Assembly: GCA_938029515.1 (NCBI GenBank)
Contig: CALJAQ010000155.1
Location: forward strand, 1 to 9,545
Direction of reading: 5' to 3'
DNA length: 9,545 nt
Origin: an uncultured Nitrososphaerales archaeon
GTDB taxonomy: Archaea; Thermoproteota; Nitrososphaeria; Nitrososphaerales; JAAOZN01
This document shows, piece after piece, positions 1 through 6,193 of this stretch. The position numbers and the translations under genes are program-made. Below the pieces are notes generated by a model that worked only from the letters and a program-made list of their open reading frames with translations, searched no databases and was not told where the DNA came from. How positions within the stretch are numbered: the first letter of the stretch is position 1; each line of letters starts with the position of its first letter.

Positions 1-53
1 TGCTTATATAATTTCATCCCACTGAGGCACTTATCTTGACATCATCGGTTGAC

Positions 54-61
54 TTATAATA
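54..61 (+). promoter_or_regulatory. TATA box of the DUF457-type gene
   Basis: TTATAATA is centred about 41 bp upstream of the TTG start at 99. With the usual archaeal spacing, transcription would begin near 83-86 and leave a leader of about 15 nt. That leader carries AAGG at 89-92, a plausible Shine-Dalgarno remnant 6 nt before the start. Assigned by motif and spacing only. Confidence 0.45.
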
Positions 62-98
62 ATGTTGATAAGATTGTGTAAGATGGGTAAGGTCAGGT

Positions 99-641
99 TT
101 GGAGCCTCTAATCCACTTTGCTGTGCCCTTGGTCGCTTTAATGCTTATTGGTGTTGGGTTTAAGAAGGCTCTGCCGCTATCACTCTTCGCATTAATGCCA
201 GATCTGGATGCTTTGTTTCTTGTACACAGATCTTTCACACATTCAATACCGTTTCTTCTCTCTTTAGCAGCTCCTTTGCTGCTTACACTCTACAAGTTCA
301 AACCCCGGCTTCTGAGGCTGGGGTTTGTTGCGCTGCTCTCTATGTTCTCACATTTAGTGTTAGATCTTTCAGCAGGCTATACGCCCATCCTGTGGCCTCT
401 TTATAACTACTCAGTTTGGTTTCAAGGCGATTTATATGCTCTTATCGGGAGTGCGCCTGCCCTAGCTTTAAACCTCCGCATATTAACCGAACCTATAATT
501 TTTGAGCATCTTGGAAGCCTTGATGCACCACTTTTTACAGGCAACGGTTTGTTCGCTACACTTACTATATTTACGCCTCTCTTTGTTAAAACACTTGGTC
601 AAAAACTTCTTCGCCTCAAAGGTCCACACGTTAGGAGCTGA
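99..641 (+). CDS. YdjM/DUF457-type membrane-bound metal-dependent hydrolase
   Basis: Integral membrane protein of 180 aa resembling the DUF457/YdjM (LexA-binding, membrane-bound metal-dependent hydrolase) family. The visible family signature is a set of polar residues at the edges of hydrophobic helices: His6 in LIHFAVP, PDLD at 34-37, HRSFTHS at 43-49 and HLVLD at 85-89. These His and Asp residues are the presumed metal ligands. Hydrophobic segments lie around 8-20, 28-41, 50-66, 74-90, 112-127 and 150-164. The start is TTG: no ATG or GTG occurs in frame between the upstream stop at 69-71 and position 99, and the family's usual N-terminal 'HF..P' follows directly. Its 3' end overlaps the convergent downstream gene by 11 bp. 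The substrate is unknown even for characterised relatives. Family call fairly sure, physiological role unknown. Confidence 0.75.
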   Translation: MEPLIHFAVPLVALMLIGVGFKKALPLSLFALMPDLDALFLVHRSFTHSIPFLLSLAAPLLLTLYKFKPRLLRLGFVALLSMFSHLVLDLSAGYTPILWPLYNYSVWFQGDLYALIGSAPALALNLRILTEPIIFEHLGSLDAPLFTGNGLFATLTIFTPLFVKTLGQKLLRLKGPHVRS

Positions 642-1158
642 TGCTAAGATGTTTAGAGCCGTTCTCCTGCTTAGTGTATCTACTGTAAAGGTAGAGTTGG
701 TGGCTTCCCATGCTCAGCCAGCCTATGACCTGCGTCTCTGTTTTAAAGAAGGTGAATAGCCCCTGCTTTCCAATCTCTTTGATGAGCCACTCTATATCTG
801 TGTGGTAGTAGATGGGGTAGAGGAGGGCTCGGTGTATAGTTGGATACTTGACTGTAACTGCAAAGACCGCTAGCTTCTTGTGAAGCCCAAACTCTACGCT
901 CAATGTACCTTTTAAATCTCTTCTGAAAATCTTTGAGATCTCTTTTGCATTATCCTCTGATGTTATGATGGAGAAGCCCAAGCGCCCCAGATTCTTCGAA
1001 AGTGTGACGCTCTTCGGATATATTATCAGAACATCGTATCCCTCCTTCTCTAGCTCGTCTTTAATTGCCTCCATGTCGCTTTGCAGCTGAGACTGTATTT
1101 CCTTGAACATGTCAGATATTTTGTCGTCTTTAGAGATTGATACCATAACAGCAAACAT
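631..1158 (-). CDS. Unrecognised soluble protein, about 172-175 aa
   Basis: I do not recognise a family. The N-terminal 40 residues are charged and probably helical (DMFKEIQSQLQSDMEAIKDELEKEG). A strand-rich middle follows (YDVLIIYPKSVTL, then LAVFAVTVKYP), and the C-terminus is rich in aromatic residues with a polar tail. No signal peptide or clear membrane helix is seen. Two starts are possible: ATG at 1158 and ATG at 1146. A TATA-like TTATAT (minus strand, 1171-1176) lies about 27 bp before the ATG at 1146, exactly where a leaderless transcript would begin, so the shorter form (MVSISKDDK...) may be the real one. The long form is given here because the sequence does not exclude it. The gene is monocistronic as far as visible and converges on the DUF457-type gene with an 11-bp overlap. 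Confidence 0.7.
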   Translation of the reverse strand: MFAVMVSISKDDKISDMFKEIQSQLQSDMEAIKDELEKEGYDVLIIYPKSVTLSKNLGRLGFSIITSEDNAKEISKIFRRDLKGTLSVEFGLHKKLAVFAVTVKYPTIHRALLYPIYYHTDIEWLIKEIGKQGLFTFFKTETQVIGWLSMGSHQLYLYSRYTKQENGSKHLSISS

Positions 1159-1170
1159 AAACCAGTTGCA

Positions 1171-1176
1171 TATAAG
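1171..1176 (-). promoter_or_regulatory. TATA box of the unrecognised minus-strand gene
   Basis: On the minus strand this reads TTATAT. It sits about 27 bp upstream of the ATG at 1146, the spacing expected when transcription starts at or next to the start codon, and only about 13-15 bp upstream of the ATG at 1158. It is therefore the main argument for the shorter protein. Confidence 0.5.
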
Positions 1177-1350
1177 TTATCTGGTAGTCTAGGCTGATAC
1201 CGTTAAAGTAAGATCAGCACAAAGAATATTGTAATGAGTTCTTCTATGCGGCAAGTGTCTTGTAAGATAATATTAGTTTCACAGTATAATTCTCTTCAAG
1301 TAATTAAGGTGGTTATTTTGTAAGATCACTTTTATTCCCGAAGCCTAAAG

Positions 1351-1357
1351 TTTAATA
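1351..1357 (+). promoter_or_regulatory. TATA box of the 94-aa gene / fae-hps operon
   Basis: TTTAATA is preceded by the purine-rich AAAG (BRE-like) and is centred 28 bp before the ATG at 1382. This predicts a leaderless transcript starting at or beside the A of the ATG. It is the only convincing promoter upstream of fae-hps, so both genes probably share one message. Confidence 0.55.
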
Positions 1358-1381
1358 GCCGATTTACGCAGCTAGAAGCAT

Positions 1382-1666
1382 ATGAGTGAAGAGGAGGCTG
1401 AGGAGAGCGTCTTTCACAAGAAGCTTAAGGTGAAGTTAAAGGAGAAAGGTAGGGAGGGGAGGATAATCTTCCTCAAAGAGTACCTTGACTTCATTCTTAG
1501 AAGCAACCTCAACCTGCCCCCTGACTTCCCAACATTCTGCAGGGAGGTAATGGGCTTAGATGAGCGAAACGGCTTCATCCACATAAGGATATGGAACGAG
1601 AGAAATGAAGTGGTGGAGTTTGTCAAATCCATGAACTATGAGTATAGGATAGACCATTATGACTGA
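1382..1666 (+). CDS. Small charged protein of unknown function, cotranscribed with fae-hps
   Basis: A 94-aa protein that I do not recognise. It begins with an acidic stretch (SEEEAEE), followed by a strongly basic helix ([16 protein letters not shown], about 12-27), a hydrophobic helix-like part ([15 protein letters not shown]) and a C-terminal half with [17 protein letters not shown] and IHIRIWNER. No membrane segment or signal peptide is seen. There is one cysteine (Cys53) and no metal-binding motif. It has its own TATA box at leaderless spacing, and its last 8 bases overlap the start of fae-hps, so the two are probably translationally coupled. The overlap makes a real gene likely and hints at a job linked to pentose or formaldehyde metabolism, but that is only inferred from position. 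The mixed-charge layout would suit a small nucleic-acid-binding or adaptor protein; nothing in it proves either. Confidence 0.75.
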   Translation: MSEEEAEESVFHKKLKVKLKEKGREGRIIFLKEYLDFILRSNLNLPPDFPTFCREVMGLDERNGFIHIRIWNERNEVVEFVKSMNYEYRIDHYD

Positions 1667-2843
1667 GCTTCTGGTAGGAGAAGCGCTTATAGGTGAAGAG
1701 CCAGAGGTAGCGCACATAGACCTCATCATAGGTGAAAAGATTGGGCCTGCAGGTGCGGCGTTCGCAAACGCTCTAGCCCAACCAAGGCTCGGCCACACCC
1801 CCATACTCGCGGTGATCAGACCCAACCTACCCACTAAACCATCAACCATCATAGTGCCTAAGGTCACTATAAGAGACCTTGAAGACGCCGAAAAAGTCTT
1901 CGGCCCTGCGCAGAGCGCGGTTGCTAAAGCGGTTGCTGATGCGGTTGAAGAGGGCCTCATACCTAAGGAGCAGGCTGAGGATTATGTGGTTATAGTCTCA
2001 GTCTTTATTCACCCTCGGGGGAGGGACTATCAAAGGATTTACAGGTATAATTACGCTGCAACTAAGCTCGCGCTGCAGAGGGCTCTAACTGGCTTCCCAA
2101 ACGTAGATAAGGTTTTAGAGGAGAAGGATAAAGCAGTACACGGCATGGTTGGCTTCAGAATAAATAACCTTAAGAAGCCTCCTTACCTAGAAGTCGCTTT
2201 AGATATCCCTGATTGGAGGCGTGTTGAAGCTATAATCAAAGCGCTACCTAGAAGTGATGCGATAGTGTTAGAGGCTGGGACACCGCTCATCAAAAGATAT
2301 GGTGTTGAAGTTATTCAAAAGATCCATCAGCTTAGACCAGAGTCTGTTGTGATAGCTGACATGAAGACACTAGACGTAGGTAATATTGAGGCGAGGATGG
2401 CTGGAGACGCTACAGCAGACGTTATTGGATGCTCAGCTCTTGCGCCAATAAAAACGATAGAACGGTTTATAGATGAATGCAAGAAGATTGGTGCCCTATC
2501 ATTAATAGACACCTTAAACGTATCAAATCCTGTGGATGTTCTTAAGAAGCTGAAGACGAAGCCAGATATCGTCGAAATCCACAGGGCAATAGACATCGAA
2601 GAAGAAGCCTACGCTTGGGGCAGCATCAGAGAGATAAGAGAGGTCTGCGGCAAAGTGCTGATAGCGGTTGCAGGCGGAATAAGGCTCAACAGTGTAGAAG
2701 CAGCGTTGAAGGCTGGCGCCGATATCCTTGTAGTCGGTAGAGCGATCACCGCATCCAAGGATGTAGCAGGAGCTGCAAGAGCTTTCCTTCAAAGAATGGG
2801 TGTAGAAGAAGTAGACCAGTTCCGCGTAATGACAGACTTCTAG
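1659..2843 (+). CDS. fae-hps: Bifunctional formaldehyde-activating enzyme / 3-hexulose-6-phosphate synthase
   Basis: A two-domain enzyme of 394 aa, the normal size of archaeal Fae-Hps fusions. The Fae domain (about 1-165) condenses formaldehyde with tetrahydromethanopterin. It shows LVGEALIGE and [10 protein letters not shown], in which His19 matches the catalytic histidine of the family, and [12 protein letters not shown] at 45-56. The Hps domain (about 175-394, a TIM barrel of the OMP-decarboxylase superfamily) interconverts ribulose 5-phosphate plus formaldehyde with D-arabino-3-hexulose 6-phosphate. It shows EAGTPLI (205-211), the catalytic ADMKTLD (233-239), HRAID (308-312), the phosphate-binding AVAGGI (336-341) and VVGRAI (358-363). 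In archaea lacking the oxidative pentose-phosphate pathway such fusions supply ribulose 5-phosphate while the Fae half captures the released formaldehyde. The ATG start overlaps the preceding gene by 8 bp, so translation is probably coupled. All key residues are intact. No Phi (6-phospho-3-hexuloisomerase) gene is in the window. Confidence 0.95.
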   Translation: MTELLVGEALIGEEPEVAHIDLIIGEKIGPAGAAFANALAQPRLGHTPILAVIRPNLPTKPSTIIVPKVTIRDLEDAEKVFGPAQSAVAKAVADAVEEGLIPKEQAEDYVVIVSVFIHPRGRDYQRIYRYNYAATKLALQRALTGFPNVDKVLEEKDKAVHGMVGFRINNLKKPPYLEVALDIPDWRRVEAIIKALPRSDAIVLEAGTPLIKRYGVEVIQKIHQLRPESVVIADMKTLDVGNIEARMAGDATADVIGCSALAPIKTIERFIDECKKIGALSLIDTLNVSNPVDVLKKLKTKPDIVEIHRAIDIEEEAYAWGSIREIREVCGKVLIAVAGGIRLNSVEAALKAGADILVVGRAITASKDVAGAARAFLQRMGVEEVDQFRVMTDF

Positions 2844-3440
2844 CCTTCTTTGACCACAGTCTGAAAGTTTGCAGCTCTTAGCTTAAGAGCTGGCTGCGCA
2901 GACCCACCAAAGAATATTGACATAAACGTTATATTTAGTGGGCGCTAACTAAACGGTCTGTGGGCTACGTCTTTTTAGAGGCGTTGTCGGCGACGTCAAA
3001 CGGCGGTTCACCAAGAAGGTCAATCTTGGCTTCGCACATATCGTAGTTCTTGACAGAAAGTTGTTGCACAAACTATAATTATGGATTGCCCTGAACCCAT
3101 GTTAGGCATATTTACCATGCAGCTTCTCTGGTTAGCAGTCAACCCATCTGCTGAACAGATAAACCAAGCAGAAGCTTTACCATCGGGCTCTTATAGCTAA
3201 TTTTAAAAGAAATGTTTGATTGACCCCATGGCTGAATTATTTCTAATAACCCCAGCTTTAACCACAAAGATATGCTCATAAAGCATGCGTCTTAAATGTT
3301 TGCATAGCTATACAAGCAGCTTATTGGGTGCCAGGGCGTATGTAAAGGGGTTATGTAGTGTATGTAGAAGACTGCGTTGACACAACATATGGTGTAATGA
3401 AGCCGTAGAGGCTGAAGCGTTGGAGACTACACGCAGAGAG
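2844..3440. other. Gene-poor intergenic region
   Basis: About 600 bp with no convincing gene on either strand. The first 120 bp contain several inverted repeats (separate entry). The rest has only short open frames: 42 open codons at 2953-3078 without a usable start, a 39-aa frame from the ATG at 3081 to 3200, and a 31-aa frame from 3285 to 3380. None has a promoter at proper spacing or a recognisable motif. It may be decayed coding sequence or hold a small RNA. No tRNA cloverleaf or CRISPR repeat was seen. Confidence 0.5.
2859..2960 (+). other. Possible structured RNA in the 3' region of fae-hps
   Basis: Starting 16 bp after the fae-hps stop there is a perfect 9-bp hairpin: CAGCTCTTA (2872-2880), loop GCT, TAAGAGCTG (2884-2892). 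It is enclosed by GTCTG (2859-2863) and CAGAC (2899-2903). The same CAGACC (2899-2904) could instead pair with GGTCTG (2955-2960), and the adjacent CCCAC (2903-2907) with GTGGG (2938-2942), so alternative folds exist. There is no U-run directly after the hairpin, so it does not look like a bacterial-type terminator. It could be a processed 3' UTR structure, a small RNA, or coincidence. Orientation is assumed from fae-hps. Confidence 0.3.
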
Positions 3441-3641
3441 TTAATCTATTTTTGACACTAATGTGATTAAACCTGCGGCTGCCAGTAAGGTTGAAATGAG
3501 GTAGAATGTGGCTGCTACTGGAGGTTGAAGGAGCGTAGTTGCTGTCAAGTAGGCTGTTAACAAACCCAAGGCTAGGAAGATTAGCCCGATCAGCTTAACC
3601 AATATATTTATCCTTGAACGGTAGATCTCCTTCTTCTCCAT
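3441..3641 (-). CDS. Small membrane protein with two predicted helices
   Basis: A 66-aa protein of unknown function. A basic N-terminus (MEKKEIYRSR) precedes a hydrophobic helix at about 12-34. A short Thr/Pro linker (TLLQPP) leads to a second helix at about 42-62, and the chain ends in SKID. The charge pattern predicts both ends on the cytoplasmic side. The clean two-helix hairpin with charged ends argues that this is a real gene rather than a chance open frame. A minus-strand TATA-like CTTAAATA (3687-3694) would place the transcript start about 22 nt before the ATG; no good Shine-Dalgarno sequence is visible. It stands alone among non-coding and relic DNA, so context says nothing about its role. 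Confidence 0.55.
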   Translation of the reverse strand: MEKKEIYRSRINILVKLIGLIFLALGLLTAYLTATTLLQPPVAATFYLISTLLAAAGLITLVSKID

Positions 3642-3686
3642 ACGCTAGTTAACCCCGTGTGTAGCATTCTTATCTTTTTCTATCAG

Positions 3687-3694
3687 TATTTAAG
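3687..3694 (-). promoter_or_regulatory. Candidate TATA box of the small membrane protein
   Basis: Reads CTTAAATA on the minus strand. It is centred about 49 bp upstream of the ATG at 3641, which predicts a leader of roughly 22 nt. Motif and spacing only. Confidence 0.35.
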
Positions 3695-3752
3695 TCTCTT
3701 AAAAGTTAAAGGATTGGATGATATTAGAATAAGGTTAGTGTTTAGTCTATGA

Positions 3753-3790
3753 TTTGTTCGACTTGTTTAAGTTTGTTCGACTTGTTTAAG
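3753..3790 (+). repeat. Perfect 19-bp tandem duplication
   Basis: The unit TTTGTTCGACTTGTTTAAG occurs at 3753-3771 and again immediately at 3772-3790 with no mismatch. It lies about 60 bp upstream of the first recognisable piece of the transposase relic. It may be a slippage duplication, a repeat near the left end of the old element, or a protein-binding array. Perfect identity suggests it is recent or maintained. Confidence 0.85.
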
Positions 3791-3851
3791 GTTGTTGTAG
3801 AGTGGCTTTGGTGTGTGCTGCCCTTCAGATGATAGTTGATATGGTGAATAG

Positions 3852-4349
3852 GCCTTTCAGACGAGTAAGACGCCTCTTGGGGCAAAGATTCTTGCTGCAT
3901 ACTATGCTTTGCAGACCTATCGTATAGGCGTTTCAAGGCTCATTTGTATGCTGTCTTACGCCGCTGTTCACACGCCTTTATGGCCTTGAGGAAGTATGAC
4001 AGAAGCATGAGAGGAAGCATAGGATATATGTAGATGTGGATAAGAAGCTAGGCTAGGAGCAGCTCTTCATATGGGTGCGATAGATACAGATACGAAGATG
4101 CCTTAGCCCGCAGAGCATCCTCCACAAGGAGCAGCGTGCTGTAGAGCTCCTTAAAGATATTCTTCAATTCTACAAGCCCCTAATTCTTGGGGCTAAAGGG
4201 CTGTGGTACAGAGATGCCCTAGAGATGCTTGGATTAAGATTTGGGCATCACATCTTCGGTATTAGAAACTGCATAGAAAGATGATTTCGGCCTACTCAAA
4301 GCCAAGCTTACGCTTCTATAACAACTTTCTTAAGGGCTTGTCAAGATAA
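3852..4349 (+). pseudogene. Decayed IS transposase (DDE type, IS6-like)
   Basis: Pieces of one DDE transposase are spread over all three plus frames. The N-terminal part is at 3852-3986 (SKTPLGAKILAAYYALQTYR, then LSYAAVH), ending at TGA. The first catalytic region is near 4024-4080 (YVDVDKKLG, stop, EQLFIWVR, stop). A piece in another frame reads EDALARRASSTRSS (about 4093-4134). The C-terminal core at about 4130-4290 reads ELLKDILQFYKPLILGAKG and LWYRDALEMLGLRFGH, then GIRNCIER, stop. A last piece, FYNNFLKGLSR, ends in TAA at 4347-4349. This order of motifs matches archaeal IS6/IS240-like transposases, in which the catalytic Asp lies in a 'D(K/R)GPWY' motif and the Glu in 'N.IERFF'. Here that Asp position is Ala, and at least three in-frame stops and several frameshifts are present, so it cannot make active enzyme. 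Family assignment is from memory of the motif order. Confidence 0.75.
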
Positions 4350-4437
4350 TATGTTCAAGATTAGAAAAATTGGACTAAATTTTATCTCAAGTTTGTATTA
4401 GTGATTTTGCCTATTTCCCATTCACCTTATCTTGACA
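4339..4437. repeat. 11-bp inverted repeats around the end of the transposase relic
   Basis: TGTCAAGATAA (4339-4349, overlapping the relic's stop codon) and its exact inverse TTATCTTGACA (4427-4437) bracket 89 bp. A further direct copy of the second arm, CTTATCTTGACA, lies at 30-41, matching 4426-4437 over 12 bp. These could mark the terminal inverted repeats of the old element or a small non-autonomous derivative. Shared 11-mers do arise by chance in a window this long, so the link to the element is tentative. Confidence 0.3.
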
Positions 4438-4464
4438 GGCCACCTTTCGACAACCTATATATAG

Positions 4465-4470
4465 AAAAAA
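4465..4470 (-). terminator. Candidate T-run terminator of the AbrB-PhoU / DUF1122-like operon
   Basis: On the minus strand a run of six T lies 30 bp beyond the stop of the DUF1122-like gene, within AT-rich DNA. Archaeal RNA polymerase commonly terminates at such U-tracts without a hairpin. No strong stem precedes it. Confidence 0.35.
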
Positions 4471-4499
4471 TAGATGGTTAAATAGAGGAAACATTAACC

Positions 4500-5054
4500 C
4501 TACAGCGCTTTTTCACCTTGTAGCGCAACAGACCCTTCCGCTCCTCCTTCTCTTATCAACCAAAGTTTGAAGGCAGAGCCGCATCCGCAAGCCTTAAGCA
4601 GCCTACCTAAGTATGTTTCCTGCGGATGCATACCTATATCGAGCTGCCTAAATGTCTCCTCTAAGAGTGGAAGCTTATATGGTGAAGTAAGAGACACTAT
4701 TATCTTACCACCCTTATCCACTAAGTTAGAAAGCAGCTTAAAAAGATCTTGATCAATGCGCTCAGCCGCAAGATCGACGACGTCGCTATCGTCAAAAAAG
4801 AGAAGGTAGCAGTAGTCTATATCAAAGTAGGATGATAGATTTATTGAAGGTCTACCAGCACTGTAGAAGCCATCGATCATCGAATTCCTAGAAATCTTAC
4901 CGTCTTTTATCCCCTTGAGTTGAAAGTATCTACACTCCTTTTCACGTCCTTTTGGTCTAAGTATCGTAGGTATGGTTAGAGTGAGCTTACCTAGTTTCTT
5001 CCCCTCTAATCTTCTTAGCTCAGCATCAGGGTCTCTGTCAGCTTTCTCCAGCAT
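4500..5054 (-). CDS. DUF1122-like protein, coupled to the AbrB-PhoU gene
   Basis: A 184-aa soluble protein. The C-terminus looks like the archaeal DUF1122 family: GGKIIVSLTS (115-124), GMHPQETYLGRLLKACGCG (141-159), then KLWLIREGGAEG and LQGEK, a layout I recall as typical of it. Function of the family is unknown. The strand-helix pattern YCYLLFFDDSD ... GGKIIVSL resembles the second half of a Rossmann-like (methyltransferase-type) fold, but no clear SAM-binding glycine motif is visible. Three cysteines cluster in the protein's second half (Cys82, Cys156, Cys158). The ATG lies 7 nt after the stop of the AbrB-PhoU gene. The likely ribosome-binding AGGTG overlaps that stop (TAGGTGTTTTATG on the minus strand), so the pair is almost certainly one transcript. 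This ties it to phosphate regulation by position only. Confidence 0.75.
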   Translation of the reverse strand: MLEKADRDPDAELRRLEGKKLGKLTLTIPTILRPKGREKECRYFQLKGIKDGKISRNSMIDGFYSAGRPSINLSSYFDIDYCYLLFFDDSDVVDLAAERIDQDLFKLLSNLVDKGGKIIVSLTSPYKLPLLEETFRQLDIGMHPQETYLGRLLKACGCGSAFKLWLIREGGAEGSVALQGEKAL

Positions 5055-5061
5055 AAAACAC

Positions 5062-6135
5062 CTATTTTGAGTGGCTGTGGAAAAGAATCTTATCAGCGGT
5101 TAAATTCAGCACGATCTCGGCTATGTCTGTTGCATACTCTGCGGCGCGTTTAATGTCTTCTACGATTAGTCTAGCGATGTAGGTCTGCTCTTTAGAGCTT
5201 TCAGCGTCGATAACCTTCAAAAGCTCTTTAACTACGTCATCTACCACCTCTGCCTCAAGTATTAGCTTCTCAGCGGCATCATAATCCCGCTTAAATAGAG
5301 CTTGGCTAGACTTTTCAACAAAGCTTACAGCTAGGTCACCTAGCTTATTTAGTTGGTTGAGTATTTCAGGCTTAAATTCATGCTGGAGCTGTAGAACATT
5401 CTGCGCGATTCTCACGGCGTGATCTGCGATTCTCTCCACGCTCTTCACTATAACGCGGTAGCCTAGGCAATCCTTCGGCGCCTCCAACCCAATCTTTTCA
5501 AGAAATCTGCTGTCTGAGACCGCTAGTTTGAGTTGGCGTATTGTATATAGGCTGAATCTATCTACTTCATCATCGACTCTGATAACATCGTCTGCCGCTT
5601 CATAATCTAGTTTGGTTAGAGCGTTAAGTGCGTCTTTATGCATAGAGGCTGCTATAAGGAACATCCTTCTCAAAGCATTTTCGACATTTAACTCAGGTAC
5701 GCCTAGGAAGACTTGCAAGGTTATGTGGTTGGATGATTCATCGACTACTTCAACCCCGATGAGGCTCTTGCGCACAGTTTCTTTAACAGCCTCTTTACGC
5801 CGCAGATCAAATCCTACTTCCTTTGCCCTTACTTCTATTATGCTATATCCGAGTAGATAGGCTGATATTATTCTTCTGATAAGTGATTGAGGGTGATCTT
5901 TATTTGATGTTTCAACAACCGCTTTATACTTAGACTGCTTTGGCACCTCATCTCTTTGCGTAATAATAAGCGCTTTATGACCGTATCTTATGATGCTCAG
6001 TTCACTTCCAGCTCGAAGCTTCATCTCCTCTACCCAACGTTTTGGGAGAGATATGATGTAGGATGATTTGCCTGAAAATTGAATTCTTCTTGTCCAATAA
6101 TCTGCAGTTTCACCCACAGCTCTTTTTTCATCCAT
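5062..6135 (-). CDS. AbrB-PhoU fusion: phosphate-responsive transcription regulator
   Basis: A 357-aa protein with an N-terminal SpoVT/AbrB-type DNA-binding domain (about 16-60: RRIQFSGKSSYIISLPKRW, then LRAGSELSIIRYGHKALIIT) followed by two PhoU helical repeats. The repeats carry the PhoU metal-binding style motifs SVERIADHAVRIAQNVL (repeat 1) and DIKRAAEYATDIAEIVLNL (repeat 2). PhoU proteins sense the state of the Pst transporter; the AbrB domain makes this version a likely DNA-binding regulator. It is transcribed divergently from pstCAB across a 93-bp gap, the classic place for a local regulator. An upstream TTG at 6195 would add 20 residues, but it falls inside a TATA-like stretch, and the added sequence is not domain-like, so the ATG at 6135 is chosen. 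The gene leads directly into the DUF1122-like gene. Domain call is confident; DNA target and ligand are inferred. Confidence 0.9.
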   Translation of the reverse strand: MDEKRAVGETADYWTRRIQFSGKSSYIISLPKRWVEEMKLRAGSELSIIRYGHKALIITQRDEVPKQSKYKAVVETSNKDHPQSLIRRIISAYLLGYSIIEVRAKEVGFDLRRKEAVKETVRKSLIGVEVVDESSNHITLQVFLGVPELNVENALRRMFLIAASMHKDALNALTKLDYEAADDVIRVDDEVDRFSLYTIRQLKLAVSDSRFLEKIGLEAPKDCLGYRVIVKSVERIADHAVRIAQNVLQLQHEFKPEILNQLNKLGDLAVSFVEKSSQALFKRDYDAAEKLILEAEVVDDVVKELLKVIDAESSKEQTYIARLIVEDIKRAAEYATDIAEIVLNLTADKILFHSHSK

Positions 6136-6154
6136 ATATCTTTCTCTGAATACA

Positions 6155-6166
6155 TATTGGTCAATA
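6155..6166. promoter_or_regulatory. Palindrome TATTGGTCAATA, candidate operator
   Basis: TATTG and CAATA are perfect inverse arms around GT. The site lies between the minus-strand TATA-like element (6171-6176) and the predicted transcript start of the AbrB-PhoU gene (about 6147). Archaeal repressors often block initiation from that position. It could serve for autoregulation by the AbrB-PhoU protein. A single 5-bp-arm palindrome can occur by chance in AT-rich DNA. Confidence 0.3.
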
Positions 6167-6170
6167 GATG

Positions 6171-6176
6171 ATATAT
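6171..6176 (-). promoter_or_regulatory. TATA-like element of the AbrB-PhoU gene
   Basis: ATATAT (minus-strand context ACATATATCATC) lies about 38 bp upstream of the ATG at 6135 and predicts a leader of about 12 nt. The symmetric stretch at 6194-6201 is an alternative that would give a longer leader. Confidence 0.4.
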
Positions 6177-6193
6177 GTTTTACTTGCCAGCAC

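Noticed and set aside
83..163. ATG at 83 at ideal leaderless distance from the TATA box
   Set aside because: It is in a different frame from the hydrolase and stops after about 26 codons. I considered a frameshifted start, but the TTG at 99 already gives a complete family N-terminus.
299..327. 8-bp hairpin CAAACCCC / GGGGTTTG inside the DUF457-type gene
   Set aside because: It is fully inside an intact coding frame with no second copy and no IS200/IS605-like context; most likely chance.
502..759. 85-codon plus-strand open frame
   Set aside because: It overlaps the end of the hydrolase gene and lies antisense to the convergent gene, with no motif or promoter.
3081..3200. 39-aa open frame starting ATG in the gene-poor region
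   Set aside because: The nearby TATAAT is only about 5 bp before the ATG, too close for initiation, and the peptide has no recognisable features.
3390..3416. C/D-box-like pair (GTAATGA ... CTGA)
   Set aside because: The C box has a mismatch, the spacing is short and no C'/D' pair was convincing.
3742..3936. 64-codon minus-strand open frame
   Set aside because: It is antisense to the transposase relic and the tandem repeat, with low-complexity His/Ser/Gln content and no promoter.
4175..4194. 6-bp hairpin AGCCCC / GGGGCT
   Set aside because: It falls inside the conserved core of the transposase relic and is explained by that former coding sequence.
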